Assembly: GCA_964521575.1 (NCBI GenBank)
Contig: CAZFSR010000005.1
Span: 62,001-126,000 of the forward strand
Direction: 5' to 3'
Length of the DNA: 64,000 nucleotides
DNA from: 79-D21 sp964521575
GTDB lineage: Bacteria; Synergistota; Synergistia; Synergistales; 79-D21
In this document: positions 9,059-18,012 of the stretch, piece after piece
Layout of the letters: each line of letters starts with the position of its first letter
How positions within the stretch are numbered: the first letter of the stretch is position 1
Position numbers and translations under genes: made by a program
The notes under the pieces: generated by a model
Databases searched by the model: none
Told to the model about the DNA's origin: nothing
The model's input: only the letters and a program-made list of their open reading frames with translations

Positions 9059-10091
9059 GTCCGCAACCGACAGGCCAAGCCAGGCCGCAACGACTAAACG
9101 CTTCCTCGAGGAGGATGCGGATGAGGGTCTGGTAATCCCCGCCGTTAAGCTCGAAGAGAATCGGCAAGTCCCCGAACTCGGGGTTCAATCCCGGCAGGGG
9201 ATTGACGTCGATCACACGCGGAATCCCGTCCATGTCCAGGCGAAGATCGATCCTGGCCATATCCCTGAGCTCCAGGGCTTCGAAAGCTTTCACGGCTTCG
9301 GCCTCGATCGCGGCACGGACCATCGGAGGCAGCCCAAAGCCGTTTTCGTACCGCATGCACTCGCGCCATTGCCGTTTTCGTTCGATGGAATAGAGGAAAT
9401 GCCCTTCGGGATCCGTTTTCGGCAGGACCCTCATGATCCCCAGAACCCGAGCCTTGCGGTTGCCGGCCAATGCCACCGTGACCTCGTCGTTCGGCAAGAA
9501 ATCCTCGATGAGAGCCGGTTCCTCGTACCTTTCAAGGATTGTCGCGACCTTATCCCTGAGTCCCCGCTCGTCGAAGACGACGGAATCCGCGAAAACACCT
9601 TTTGAGGACCCTTCCCAGCGCGGCTTGACGATGTAACGCCTGCCTCCGTCAAAAATACCGCGGAGAGAGTCCAGGCTGTCCAGCCTGTCCACAACCAGTT
9701 GCCCGGGCACCGCAACTCCTCTGGCACGCAGGAATTGCCCCGTTGTGAACTTGTCCAGCGTCATGCCCAGCGCAAGCGCGTCAGATCCCGAGTAGGGGAT
9801 GCCGAGGCTTTCCAGGATGCAGGGGACCTGCGCTTCCCTGGATCGGGACTTGCCCCTTCCCTCGGCGATATTCAGGACAAAGTCGGGCGGGGTCTTCGAA
9901 ATGGCTTCCAGGAAAGAATCGTCCTGGTTGTAAAGCAGGACATCAAAACCGTGCCTCTCGATCTCAGCCCGAAGGGCGAGGATCGTCTCGAGGGGGTCGT
10001 ACTCTTCTTCTTCCTCTCCGTGGCCTGTCTTCAGGTTGAAAGTGATGCCTACCGTCCTTACCGGTATCAGCGGGACCTCTTCCCCTTCCAT
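9051..10091 (-). CDS. ATP-grasp ligase, D-Ala-D-Ala ligase-like (first of tandem pair)
   Basis: About 346 residues, a diverged paralogue of the gene just downstream. Family segments are FVLNIAEGRGKSRSRE, LGIPYSGSDALALGMTLDK, YIVKPRWEGSSKGV, LIEDFLPNDEVTVAL, and the metal-binding end RVIDVNPLPGLNP. A run of acidic residues (EEEEEYD) near residue 30 is unusual. The start at residue MEGEEV was preferred to a longer frame because a GGGAGG is better placed. Two ATP-grasp enzymes of this type plus a GNAT in one overlapping unit suggest a short pathway building a modified di- or tripeptide (inference). Confidence 0.82.
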   Translation of the reverse strand: MEGEEVPLIPVRTVGITFNLKTGHGEEEEEYDPLETILALRAEIERHGFDVLLYNQDDSFLEAISKTPPDFVLNIAEGRGKSRSREAQVPCILESLGIPYSGSDALALGMTLDKFTTGQFLRARGVAVPGQLVVDRLDSLDSLRGIFDGGRRYIVKPRWEGSSKGVFADSVVFDERGLRDKVATILERYEEPALIEDFLPNDEVTVALAGNRKARVLGIMRVLPKTDPEGHFLYSIERKRQWRECMRYENGFGLPPMVRAAIEAEAVKAFEALELRDMARIDLRLDMDGIPRVIDVNPLPGLNPEFGDLPILFELNGGDYQTLIRILLEEAFSRCGLAWPVGCGHA

Positions 10092-10106
10092 GGATGTCCC
10101 TCCCAA

Positions 10107-10349
10107 AGAATCGATTCAAAGATTTTGCGCCTATTCTGACATCATAAGAGAGGAAATCAAGAGGGTAGGGACAATCCGTGCCTAACTCGGGGGAGACAAG
10201 CTCGAAGCACGGTGTTATGATGACGGCCGGCACGAACCATTCTACGTTCACAATAGCCGGCGCCAAGGCCGCGGTAACGCCCGGCAGAGGGACCTCCGCC
10301 CGGCGGAACCGAAAACCTGAAATCTGTAGATCTAGAAGGGAGTGAAGGG
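10107..10349. other. Intergenic region with possible structured RNA
   Basis: This 240-base divergent gap has several potential stems: CCGTGC with GCACGG at 10176-10212, GCCGGC with GCCGGC at 10226-10261, and a GC-rich fold at 10270-10310. It lies before the zinc-ribbon gene, whose ribosome binding site is AAGGGAGTGAAGGG. I could not match it to a named riboswitch, 6S, SRP or tmRNA. It may be a leader or a small RNA, or simply GC-rich spacer. Confidence 0.3.
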
Positions 10350-10610
10350 ATGAAAACCCCACAGAATCAACTGGACCTTTTCCCCCAGGATCTCCCGCAG
10401 GAATCACCGTCCATAACGCCGGACGCGGAAACGACGGTACCCGCTCCCTTGCCGAAGGAAACCGCCCCATTCAAGCCCCAGCTGAGTCCCATCCACTGCT
10501 CCCGGTGCGGTGATTGGCTGTGCGACGCCCTTGCCGGAGCCCGGTCCTATTGCCCCCGGTGCCGGATTTGGTCCTGCAGCGGAGAACCGATACCGGAAGC
10601 AAGGACTTAA
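10350..10610 (+). CDS. Small zinc-ribbon-like protein
   Basis: The 86-residue protein has a proline-rich, probably disordered first half. Its C-terminal half has HCSRCG (about residues 49-54), then CPRC and WSC about 20 residues later, the spacing of a small zinc ribbon. There is no signal peptide or enzyme motif. A ribosome binding site (AAGGGAGTG) lies just upstream. It precedes a TrpR-like regulator that has its own promoter overlapping this gene's end. Function unknown. Confidence 0.65.
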   Translation: MKTPQNQLDLFPQDLPQESPSITPDAETTVPAPLPKETAPFKPQLSPIHCSRCGDWLCDALAGARSYCPRCRIWSCSGEPIPEART

Positions 10611-10616
10611 TGGCGA

Positions 10617-10645
10617 TTGAACGCATTAAAGTTTTCTGCTATAAT
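10617..10645 (+). promoter_or_regulatory. Strong predicted promoter of the TrpR-like gene
   Basis: TTGAAC (10617-10622) and TATAAT (10640-10645) are separated by exactly 17 bases. The downstream start lies about 38 bases after the -10 element. Confidence 0.7.
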
Positions 10646-10688
10646 TACGCACCGAAGCCTTGAAAGACCTCTAAAGGAGTTGGTGAGC

Positions 10689-10994
10689 GTGTCCGAAAAG
10701 TGGAAAGACCGCCTGACCGATCAGCTCTGCAAGGCCCTGCTCTCGCTCGATTCCGAGGAGGAGGCCTATCGTTTCCTCGAGGACGTCGCCACAATCGGTG
10801 AAATCATTGCCTTTGCCCAGCGCCTAGAAGTCGCCCGCCTTCTTTACGAGGGCAACAACTACCCGCAAGTGGTCCAGAAGACGGGTGCGAGCACGGCGAC
10901 AATCAGCCGGGCAAAGAACCTCATCGAACACGGTGCAGACGGCTTTACCCTTGTCCTTGAAAGGATCGCAAAGAAAGAAGAAGGCAAATCCTGA
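10689..10994 (+). CDS. TrpR-like DNA-binding protein (YerC/YecD family)
   Basis: About 102 residues from a GTG start. The protein has the TrpR-like arrangement: an acidic helical N-terminus (DSEEEAYRFLEDVATIGE), then AQRLEVARLLYEGNNYPQVV, and the helix-turn-helix KTGASTATISRAKNLIEHG. The YerC/YecD family is widespread and poorly understood; DNA binding is expected, and tryptophan sensing is not implied. GTG at 10689 has AAAGGAG 9 bases upstream. A GTG six bases earlier is possible but too close to that site. It is followed by a bidirectional terminator. Confidence 0.85.
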   Translation: MSEKWKDRLTDQLCKALLSLDSEEEAYRFLEDVATIGEIIAFAQRLEVARLLYEGNNYPQVVQKTGASTATISRAKNLIEHGADGFTLVLERIAKKEEGKS

Positions 10995-11010
10995 CCGGAT
11001 CAGGATCAAA

Positions 11011-11054
11011 TGAAGAAGAGGCGACGACGGGATCCCGTCGTCGCCTCTTCTTCA
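11011..11054. terminator. Bidirectional terminator, 44-base perfect palindrome
   Basis: A perfect inverted repeat of 22 bases per arm (centre GGGATCCC) is flanked by A-rich sequence on the left and TTTT on the right. It lies between the convergent TrpR-like and Rrf2 genes, so it can serve both. Confidence 0.85.
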
Positions 11055-11064
11055 TTTTAAAAGT

Positions 11065-11466
11065 TCACTTTAAAAGGTCGCTTAGCCGCTTTTTCCTCAG
11101 GAAATCCACGAACTCGAGCTTCATCTTTCCCAGAAGACCTTCGAAAAGACAGCTTTCGAAAGGACATTTCCCGCAATCGAGAAGGCATGTCTTCACACCC
11201 GGGTCTCCCTCGATCAGTGCGTATACCTCGTAAAGAGTGATCTCCGTCGGGTCCTTCGCCAGGACGAACCCTCCGCCGGGTCCCCGCACCGAAAGGACCA
11301 GCCCTCCCTTCGAGAGGCGCTGGAAGACCTTGGCCATATGGGCCTCGGAGACCCCTATCTCCGCCGCCATTTCCCGTACGCTAAGCCTTCCCCCTCTCGA
11401 GACCAAAAGGCCCAATCCATGGAATGCCAGTGACACGGCCTCGGTTACCTGGACGATTTCCGACAC
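11065..11466 (-). CDS. Rrf2 family transcriptional regulator (probable Fe-S sensor)
   Basis: The 133-residue protein has an N-terminal winged helix (about 5-70, with VREMAAEIGVSEAHMAKVF and the wing RGPGGGFVLA). Cysteines follow at 94, 98, 101 and 106. Rrf2 regulators with clustered cysteines (IscR, NsrR, RsrR types) usually bind an iron-sulfur cluster and respond to oxygen, NO or cluster status. The four Cys here leave room for that, but the spacing is not the classical three-Cys pattern. The start is GTG. It lies divergent from the liv operon and may control it (inference). Confidence 0.88.
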   Translation of the reverse strand: MSEIVQVTEAVSLAFHGLGLLVSRGGRLSVREMAAEIGVSEAHMAKVFQRLSKGGLVLSVRGPGGGFVLAKDPTEITLYEVYALIEGDPGVKTCLLDCGKCPFESCLFEGLLGKMKLEFVDFLRKKRLSDLLK

Positions 11467-11778
11467 ACCCCCACTTCCTTTCGGCCTAGCTATTTAGGAT
11501 ATTTGATGCCACTTTTCTGTTATTGTCAAGGCCGCTGGAACCACATGGAAATAAGCGGTACGCCCCTTATTTAACGATCCTATTTTAGTTCCGGTTGCGT
11601 AGGGAATAGACTTGCCATTTTGGTATCCACAGCCAAATTGACCGTCATTGTACGCCGATGATTGTTGGAATTTCCTTGCTGCGTTTTTTCGTGTTTGTTG
11701 TATACTACCATCGGTGCGGGCCTGAAAAGCTTTTTGGCCGCCAGGCCCAGCCATCAAATTCAAGGAGGGATGGAAGTC
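11467..11778. promoter_or_regulatory. Divergent regulatory region between Rrf2 gene and liv operon
   Basis: No gene is seen in these 312 bases. On the plus strand TTGCTG (11676-11681) and TATACT (11701-11706) are 19 bases apart, a weak candidate promoter for the liv operon. On the minus strand TTGACA lies at 11524-11529 in front of the Rrf2 gene. The motif TAAATAGCTAG (11486-11496, minus strand) recurs upstream of the gene starting at 29132. Confidence 0.45.
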
Positions 11779-13038
11779 ATGCAAAAGCGCAAGTTCCTGT
11801 CCATCGTTTCGCTGCTCGTCTTCTCCCTGCTCCTCTCCGCCGGTTGTGCCCTCGCTGCGGAGAACGTCCTCAAGATCGGTGTCCTGTTCCCGCTGACCGG
11901 GCCCTGCGCGACTGCAGGGCAACGCTGCGTGGCTGCCGTTGAAACGGCGGCAGAGGTCATCAACAACAAACATCCCGAACTGGATGTCCCCCTTGCGAAA
12001 CAGGAAGGCATCCTCAAGGGAACGAAAATCCAGCTGGTCGTCGCCGACACACAGGGGAAACCGGATGTCGCGAAGTCCGAAGCCGAAAGGCTCGTGAACC
12101 AGGAAGGCGTTTACACGATCATCGGGTCGTACAACAGCTCCGCGTCCAAGCCAGCCTCCGCCGTGACCGAACGCTCCAAGAAACTCTTCATGTGCGGCTG
12201 CTCCAGTTCCGCCGCCCTGACCGAACGCGACTTCAAATATTTCTACCGCCTTGCCCCGACCGACAAGACCGAATCCAAGGAGTTTATCGAGTACATCGAA
12301 TGGCTGAACAAGAAACAGAAAGCCGGTATCAAGACGATCGGGCTCATTTACGAAAACACCGAGTTCGGGAAGCACGCCGCCGATGAGGGCAAAGCCGCCG
12401 CGAAAGCCGCTGGCTTCGAAGTTGTTGCAGACGTCGCCTTCAACCCCGGTGCCACCAACCTGAACAGCGAAGTCCAGACCCTGAAGGCGAAGAACCCGGA
12501 TGCCGTTTTCGGGGCTTGCCTTGGCGGAGACTACACCCTTTGGGTTCGGACGATGAAGCAGATGAACTGGCTTCCGAAAGTCGCCCTCAACTACTGCACG
12601 GGATACCAGGATCCGAAGATCGCTCAGCAGCTCGCTGCCGACGGCAATTTCTTCATGGGCGGAACGGGCTATTCCCCCGAGATCGGCGCGAAATACATGA
12701 AGAAAGTTGCAGCAGTTGAGAAGATCTACACCAAGAAGGTCGGCGTCCCCTTCGACAGCGATTCGATCCAGGAAGCCGTCGCCCTCTTCATCCTGGCGCA
12801 GGCCATCGAGAAAGCCGGCAGCCTCGATGTCGAAAAGGTGGCTGAAGTGCTTCGCACGACGACTTTCGATTCCCCGCTTTCTCTCGGCGGCAAGGTTGCC
12901 TTCGGCCCCGGCGGGCAGAACATGAAGGCCACCAGCATCATCACGCAGCTGCACGACGGCAAATACATGCCGGTTTACCCGGCCAGCTACGCCGAGATCA
13001 AGGCCACCGTCCCGATGACTTCTTGGGACAAGCGCTAA
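11779..13038 (+). CDS. Branched-chain amino-acid ABC transporter, substrate-binding protein
   Basis: The 419-residue protein starts with an export signal (MQKRKFLSIVSLLVFSLLLS) ending SAGC at residues 20-23, so it may be a lipoprotein anchored at Cys23; ALA cleavage a little later is the alternative. The mature part opens VLKIGVLFPLTGPCATAGQ, the hallmark of LivJ/LivK-type type I periplasmic binding proteins. AAGGAGGG lies 9 bases before this ATG, which decided the start. It is the first gene of a five-gene importer unit. The actual ligand (Leu/Ile/Val or another amino acid, amide or urea) is not determined by sequence reading. Confidence 0.93.
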   Translation: MQKRKFLSIVSLLVFSLLLSAGCALAAENVLKIGVLFPLTGPCATAGQRCVAAVETAAEVINNKHPELDVPLAKQEGILKGTKIQLVVADTQGKPDVAKSEAERLVNQEGVYTIIGSYNSSASKPASAVTERSKKLFMCGCSSSAALTERDFKYFYRLAPTDKTESKEFIEYIEWLNKKQKAGIKTIGLIYENTEFGKHAADEGKAAAKAAGFEVVADVAFNPGATNLNSEVQTLKAKNPDAVFGACLGGDYTLWVRTMKQMNWLPKVALNYCTGYQDPKIAQQLAADGNFFMGGTGYSPEIGAKYMKKVAAVEKIYTKKVGVPFDSDSIQEAVALFILAQAIEKAGSLDVEKVAEVLRTTTFDSPLSLGGKVAFGPGGQNMKATSIITQLHDGKYMPVYPASYAEIKATVPMTSWDKR

Positions 13039-13068
13039 TCCGCGCTCGTCCGGAAAAACATCTGGCCC

Positions 13069-13098
13069 GGGGCGGGGATCCTCTCCCCGCCCCTTTTT
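13069..13098 (+). terminator. Intra-operon terminator/attenuator between binding protein and permease genes
   Basis: GGGGCGGGGA and TCCCCGCCCC form a short-loop hairpin followed by TTTTT. Its place inside the importer unit suggests partial termination, giving more binding protein than permease. Confidence 0.75.
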
Positions 13099-13130
13099 CA
13101 ACCTGACCCGTTCCGTTAGGAGGATCTCGC

Positions 13131-13991
13131 ATGAGCACTTTCGTGCAGGTATTGCTGGACGGTCTTCTGGCCGGGATGCTCTACGCCCTTGTTGCCGCAG
13201 GTTTAAGCCTGATTTGGGGCGTCATGGACGTCATCAATTTCGCCCACGGCGAATTTCTGATGGTGGCCATGTACCTGAGCTACTGGCTTGGCTTTTTGGC
13301 CCATGTCGACCCGATCGTCTCATGGGTCGCTTCCGGCGCTTTCGTTTTCATCCTTGGAGTCCTGACCTATCGCTTCATCGTGTCCCGCTGCATCGGCAAA
13401 GCGGCCATGGCTCCGCTGCTCGCCACCTTCGGTCTCTCGATGTTCCTCAAGAACGTATGCCTGAATCGCTTTTCCCCTAACTTCAGGATCTTGCAGACGA
13501 CGCTGCTCGAGGGCAAGAAAATCATCCTGGGAAACATCGTGATCGGGCTGCCGCAACTCGTCACCGGGCTGTTTTCCCTCGCGATCCTTTTCGCCCTTTA
13601 TTTCCTCATGAAAAAGACCCGTCTGGGCTGGGCCATACAGGCTACGGCAATGGACCGTGAAGCCGCGGAGCTCATGGGCATCAATACCGACCGGATCTAC
13701 CTCCTGGTCTTCGGTCTCGGCGGAGCCTGCGTCGGCATCGCCGGCGGACTCCTGACCTCGTACCTTGCGGTCCACCCGGAAGTTGGCGCCCTTTTCGGCC
13801 TTATCGCGTTTCTCATCGTGGCGATGGGTGGATTCGGGAGCATTCCCGGCGCTCTGGCAGCGGCGATCATCATCGGGCTTGTCGAAGCCCTTGCGGGATT
13901 CTATATCGCCCCGGTCTTCAAGTATGTGGCGGTCTTCGCCATCTACCTCGCGCTCATCATGGCCCGCCCCAAGGGCCTGTTCGGATGGTGA
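13131..13991 (+). CDS. livH: Branched-chain amino-acid ABC transporter permease (LivH type)
   Basis: The 286-residue integral membrane protein has the LivH signature near the start (LLAGMLYALVAAGLSLIWGVMDVINFAHGEF) split over two helices, and MGGFGSIPGALAAAIIIG near the end. About eight hydrophobic segments are visible. It forms half of the import channel in the inner membrane. TTAGGAGG precedes the ATG. Its end overlaps the LivM gene by 7 bases. Confidence 0.94.
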   Translation: MSTFVQVLLDGLLAGMLYALVAAGLSLIWGVMDVINFAHGEFLMVAMYLSYWLGFLAHVDPIVSWVASGAFVFILGVLTYRFIVSRCIGKAAMAPLLATFGLSMFLKNVCLNRFSPNFRILQTTLLEGKKIILGNIVIGLPQLVTGLFSLAILFALYFLMKKTRLGWAIQATAMDREAAELMGINTDRIYLLVFGLGGACVGIAGGLLTSYLAVHPEVGALFGLIAFLIVAMGGFGSIPGALAAAIIIGLVEALAGFYIAPVFKYVAVFAIYLALIMARPKGLFGW

Positions 13992-14995
13992 CGGAAATGA
14001 AAACGCGCAAGCTGGAACAGAAGGATTTCCTCTGGATCGGGCTGGTTTGCCTTCTTGCCGCCCTTCCCCTTGTTCCCGGGCTGATCGGGAACTCTTTCCG
14101 CGCCCACGTCCTGATCCTGGTCCTGCTCTACGCGAGCATGGCCCAGTCGTGGAACATCGTCAGCGGTTATGCAGGACAGGTTTCGTTCGGCCATTCGGTC
14201 TTCTTCGGAATTGGGGCCTACGGCACCGGGATGGCCGTCGTCACGTACGGACTGACTCCGTGGCCGGGATTTCTTGCCGGCGCCGTCCTCGCCGCCATCG
14301 TCTCGGTTCTCATCAGTTACCCCTGCTTCAAGCTGAAGGGACATTATTTCGCGATCGCGACCTTTGCCATCGTGGAGATCTTCAACCGCCTATTCATGGT
14401 CTGGGATTGGGTCGGCGGCGCTCTTGGCCTTGACTACCCCATTCTGCCGGACGGATGGAAAAACTTTGTCTGGTCCGAAACGAAGGTCGGTTTTTTCTAC
14501 GGTGCACTAGGGCTTTTCATCCTGATATTCGGTATTGTCCGGTGGATCGAAACCCACCGCCTGGGCTATTACCTGCGGGCCGTCCGCGAAGGGCAGGAAA
14601 CCGCGGAATCCCTCGGCGTGAACAGCGCGGCGGTCAAACTTTCAGCAATGGCCTTTTCGGCTTTCCTGGCAGCCCTCTGCGGGGGATTCTTCGTTCAGTA
14701 CAACTACCGCGTCGACCCTCCCATGGTGATGTCTCTCGACATGTCCATGAAATTCGTGCTCATCACGATCCTCGGAGGCGTGGGCAACTTCTGGGGTCCC
14801 CTCCTGGGGGCGGCGATCCTGATCCCCCTCCAGGAATACAGCCGGGCCTACCTCACCGCTTTAGGGAGCGGCGTCGATCTGATCATCTTCGGGATCATCA
14901 TCATGTTGATGATGATCAAGCAACCCAAGGGGATCATGGGAATCCTCCAGGACCTCGGGATCGGGCACCGGAAAAGGGAAGGGGAGGAAAACTGA
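13985..14995 (+). CDS. livM: Branched-chain amino-acid ABC transporter permease (LivM type)
   Basis: The 336-residue membrane protein has the LivM hallmark AQSWNIVSGYAGQVSFGHSV, KGHYFAIATFAIVEIFNRL and the conserved end ILGGVGNFWGPLLGAAILIPL. It is the second channel subunit. It overlaps livH by 7 bases, and an ATG at 13997 would also be acceptable as start. One base separates it from the first ATPase gene. Confidence 0.94.
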   Translation: MVTEMKTRKLEQKDFLWIGLVCLLAALPLVPGLIGNSFRAHVLILVLLYASMAQSWNIVSGYAGQVSFGHSVFFGIGAYGTGMAVVTYGLTPWPGFLAGAVLAAIVSVLISYPCFKLKGHYFAIATFAIVEIFNRLFMVWDWVGGALGLDYPILPDGWKNFVWSETKVGFFYGALGLFILIFGIVRWIETHRLGYYLRAVREGQETAESLGVNSAAVKLSAMAFSAFLAALCGGFFVQYNYRVDPPMVMSLDMSMKFVLITILGGVGNFWGPLLGAAILIPLQEYSRAYLTALGSGVDLIIFGIIIMLMMIKQPKGIMGILQDLGIGHRKREGEEN

Positions 14996-14996
14996 G

Positions 14997-15748
<752 letters not shown>

Positions 15749-15752
<4 letters not shown>

Positions 15753-16465
15753 GCGAAGCGATCCTGAAAGTCCAGGACATCCATTGCGCCTACGATGCCG
15801 TCCCGGTTATTCACGGCATATCCCTGGAGGTCCGGGAAGGTGAAATCGTGGCGATCGTAGGAGCCAACGGGGCAGGCAAATCCACGACGATGCGGACGAT
15901 CGCCGGTCTGATGCACCCAACCAGCGGAACCGTCTCATTCCTCGGGGAAGACGTTACCCAGACTCCCGGTTACGCCATGATCAAGAAGGGAATCAGTTTT
16001 GTTCCCGAGGGACGTCGGCTTTTCTCAAAGCTCACCGTGCGGGAAAATCTCGAACTGGGAGCCTACACGGAAAACAACAGGCTCGTGATCGATGAGCGCC
16101 TGGAAGAAGTGTTCTCCCTTTTTCCGATCCTGAAGAATAGGGCAAACCAGATCGCCGAGACGATGAGCGGCGGGGAACAGCAAATGTGCGCAATAGCCCG
16201 CGGCCTCATGTCGAAGCCGAAACTCCTGATGCTGGACGAACTTTCCCTGGGATTGATGCCTTCCCTCGTCGAAAAGGTCCTTGAAACCGTCGTCGAGATC
16301 AATCGAAAGGGAACAACCATCCTCCTCGTCGAGCAGATGGTCCAGGAAGCCCTGGAAATCGCCACCAGGGGCTACGTGATCCAAACCGGGAGAATCGTCC
16401 AGGAGGGCACGGCAAGGGAACTCCTCGAGTCCGATTCGGTCAGGAAGGCTTACATGGGCTTGTAA
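15749..16465 (+). CDS. livF: Branched-chain amino-acid ABC transporter ATP-binding protein (LivF type)
   Basis: The 238-residue ATPase has Walker A GANGAGKST, the LivF-typical VPEGRRLFSKLTVRENLELG, signature MSGGEQQMCAIARGL and Walker B LLMLDELSLGLMP. Start ATGA overlaps livG's stop. It is the last gene of the importer unit and is followed by a terminator. Confidence 0.94.
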
Positions 16466-16477
16466 CCCAACGGGGAA

Positions 16478-16520
16478 GAAGGGGCCGGCGGCGTAAATCG
16501 CCTCCGGCCCCTTCTTTTTT
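16478..16520 (+). terminator. Terminator of the liv operon
   Basis: GAAGGGGCCGG and CCGGCCCCTTC form a long stem that ends in a run of six T. Confidence 0.85.
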
Positions 16521-16591
16521 CTGGGGTGCAAAGCCTCTGTCCTGCTGGTAGACTTATCGATGTGATTTTGCGTTATGGAGGGGATCTCGCC

Positions 16592-17347
16592 TTGAAGCTC
16601 CGGAACATATGGCTTCTTGCCGCATTTGCGTTCTGTCTTATCGCGCTGCCTGCCGCAGCCGCCCAGGCACCTGCCAAAGGAACCCCGGAGTGGGCTCCGA
16701 AAGCCGGTGAGCGTTGGCTTGAAGTGATCAAGAAAGACCGGAAGCTCCACCTCCGCCAAGGGGAAACGATCCTGAAGACCTACCGTGTCGCGATCGGGAG
16801 CGGAAAAGGAACGAAAAAGAGCCCTATCGACAAGATCACGCCCGAAGGGGTCTTCACGATCCGCCGGATCGCGGACCCGACGGACTGGGTTTTCGACCCA
16901 AAGGTCTTCAACGAACCCGGTGAACCCCAGAAAGACGTTTACGGGACGCGCGCAATCAGCTTCAGGAACCCTTGGAACCTGGCGATCCATGGGACCAATG
17001 CCCCTTGGTCCATCGGGAAAGCCGTGACCCACGGCTGCATTCGCCTGAAAAACTCGGATATCGAGGAGCTCGTCAAGCACGTCAAACCAGGGATGAAACT
17101 GGTCATCCGGGAGAAACCCCTTTCGAGTGACAGTCGTATCGTCACCTCTTCCGCCGCTGCAAAACCTCTACCAGCCCAGAAAGCGGTTTCTCCTGCGGCC
17201 CAAAAACAAGCAGGGTCCGCTTTATCCCCCGTTGTCCCCCAACCTGTCTCTTCGGCTGGAACGGTTTCGGTCGATATCGAACCCTCCGGGCCCTCGCCCG
17301 AATCTTCCGATGCAGCCCAGGGAGAGACGTCCGAACCTCAGGTTTGA
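16592..17347 (+). CDS. Secreted L,D-transpeptidase (YkuD domain)
   Basis: A signal peptide (about residues 1-26, ending PAAAAQA) precedes a YkuD domain. Its active-site segment HGTNAPWSIGKAVTHGCIRL contains the catalytic His and Cys. The enzyme forms or exchanges 3-3 crosslinks in peptidoglycan, or attaches proteins to it, in the periplasm. After the domain comes a roughly 80-residue Ala/Pro/Ser-rich tail, probably disordered. The start is TTG at 16592, since GGAGGGG lies 8 bases upstream and it opens exactly on the signal peptide. The gene has no operon partner. Confidence 0.88.
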   Translation: MKLRNIWLLAAFAFCLIALPAAAAQAPAKGTPEWAPKAGERWLEVIKKDRKLHLRQGETILKTYRVAIGSGKGTKKSPIDKITPEGVFTIRRIADPTDWVFDPKVFNEPGEPQKDVYGTRAISFRNPWNLAIHGTNAPWSIGKAVTHGCIRLKNSDIEELVKHVKPGMKLVIREKPLSSDSRIVTSSAAAKPLPAQKAVSPAAQKQAGSALSPVVPQPVSSAGTVSVDIEPSGPSPESSDAAQGETSEPQV

Positions 17348-17370
17348 GGCCAGCCTCGCCCGTAATCGAG

Positions 17371-18012
17371 CTAGAGGCGCCCTGCCGCGATCCTGCGGAG
17401 TCGCCCCCAGGCTTCAGCAGGAATTCCCCATAACGGAACTTCCCTGCTGAAGACCGATGGATTGCCAAATCCGGCAAGGAAACCGTTCACCCGGGCTGCG
17501 GCCGTCGAGTCGACGAGTGATTTCTCGTCGGGAAACGCGTCCCGGAAGGCTTTCATCAGGAATGGATCGAGGCGCAGGCGATATTTCTGGTGAAAGCTCT
17601 CAGCCAGGTTGAAGCCCGTGTAGGGGCGGATTTCAGTGGTCAAACGACGTCGCTGGGCCAAGGCAAGACGAGCCAGGCTTGACTCGGCTTCGATTTTCTG
17701 TGCGGGGAAATGCACAAAGATCAAAGAAGCGTATTGGCGTGACCAGGCAGGGACTGTCGGGTCGTGAGATTGCCAGAAAATCTCGAGAAGGTTCCCGTAT
17801 GTAATGATTTCCGGGTCAAAATCGATCTGCACCGACTCCGAGTGATCGCCCAGATCATGATAGGTGGGGTTTAGTGTGGTGCCCCCGGCATATCCGACGC
17901 GCGTGCGGACAACGCCCTCAAGACTCCCGAACCGGGCGTCCGGGCCCCAGAATCACCCGAGGGCGAACGTTGCGGTTTGCAGCTGGTTCTCATCTTTTCT
18001 TCCGGTCAGCAT
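17371..18012 (-). CDS. msrA: Peptide-methionine (S)-S-oxide reductase, selenocysteine-containing
   Basis: The frame runs from ATG at 18012 to the stop at 17371 with a single in-frame TGA at 17955-17953, codon 20. Around it the protein reads FALG-U-FWGPDARF. In MsrA this position holds the catalytic Cys (GCFWG), so TGA replaces exactly that residue. Downstream, VGYAGGTTLNPTYHD and VQIDFDPEIITYGNLLEIFW continue MsrA without a break, total about 213 residues. A SECIS-like hairpin follows the TGA. No Cys occurs elsewhere, so there is no resolving Cys. AAGGAG lies about 10 bases before the ATG, inside the 3' end of the YgiQ gene (23-base overlap). It reduces methionine S-sulfoxide. The alternative, a nonsense mutation, is unlikely given the precise position. 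Confidence 0.9.
17922..17955 (-). promoter_or_regulatory. UGA selenocysteine codon with SECIS-like hairpin
   Basis: In the mRNA, UGA is followed 12 bases later by a hairpin: GAC pairs with GUC, a G/A mismatch follows, then CCC pairs with GGG around a GGUUC loop (17940-17922). A loop with GGU about 20 bases after UGA fits the bacterial SECIS pattern read by SelB. The assignment is by eye. Confidence 0.75.

Noticed and set aside
8415..9605. 396-residue plus-strand frame over the two ATP-grasp genes
   Set aside because: It spans the junction of two genes that carry full ATP-grasp motifs on the other strand.
11494..13101. Long open frame antisense to the liv binding-protein gene
   Set aside because: GC-rich third positions keep the antisense frame open. 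The plus frame has signal peptide, family motifs and ribosome binding site.
17371..17832. MsrA as a truncated 153-residue gene or pseudogene starting at a GTG
   Set aside because: The conserved N-terminal half continues in frame upstream through a single TGA at the catalytic codon, with a good start and ribosome binding site.
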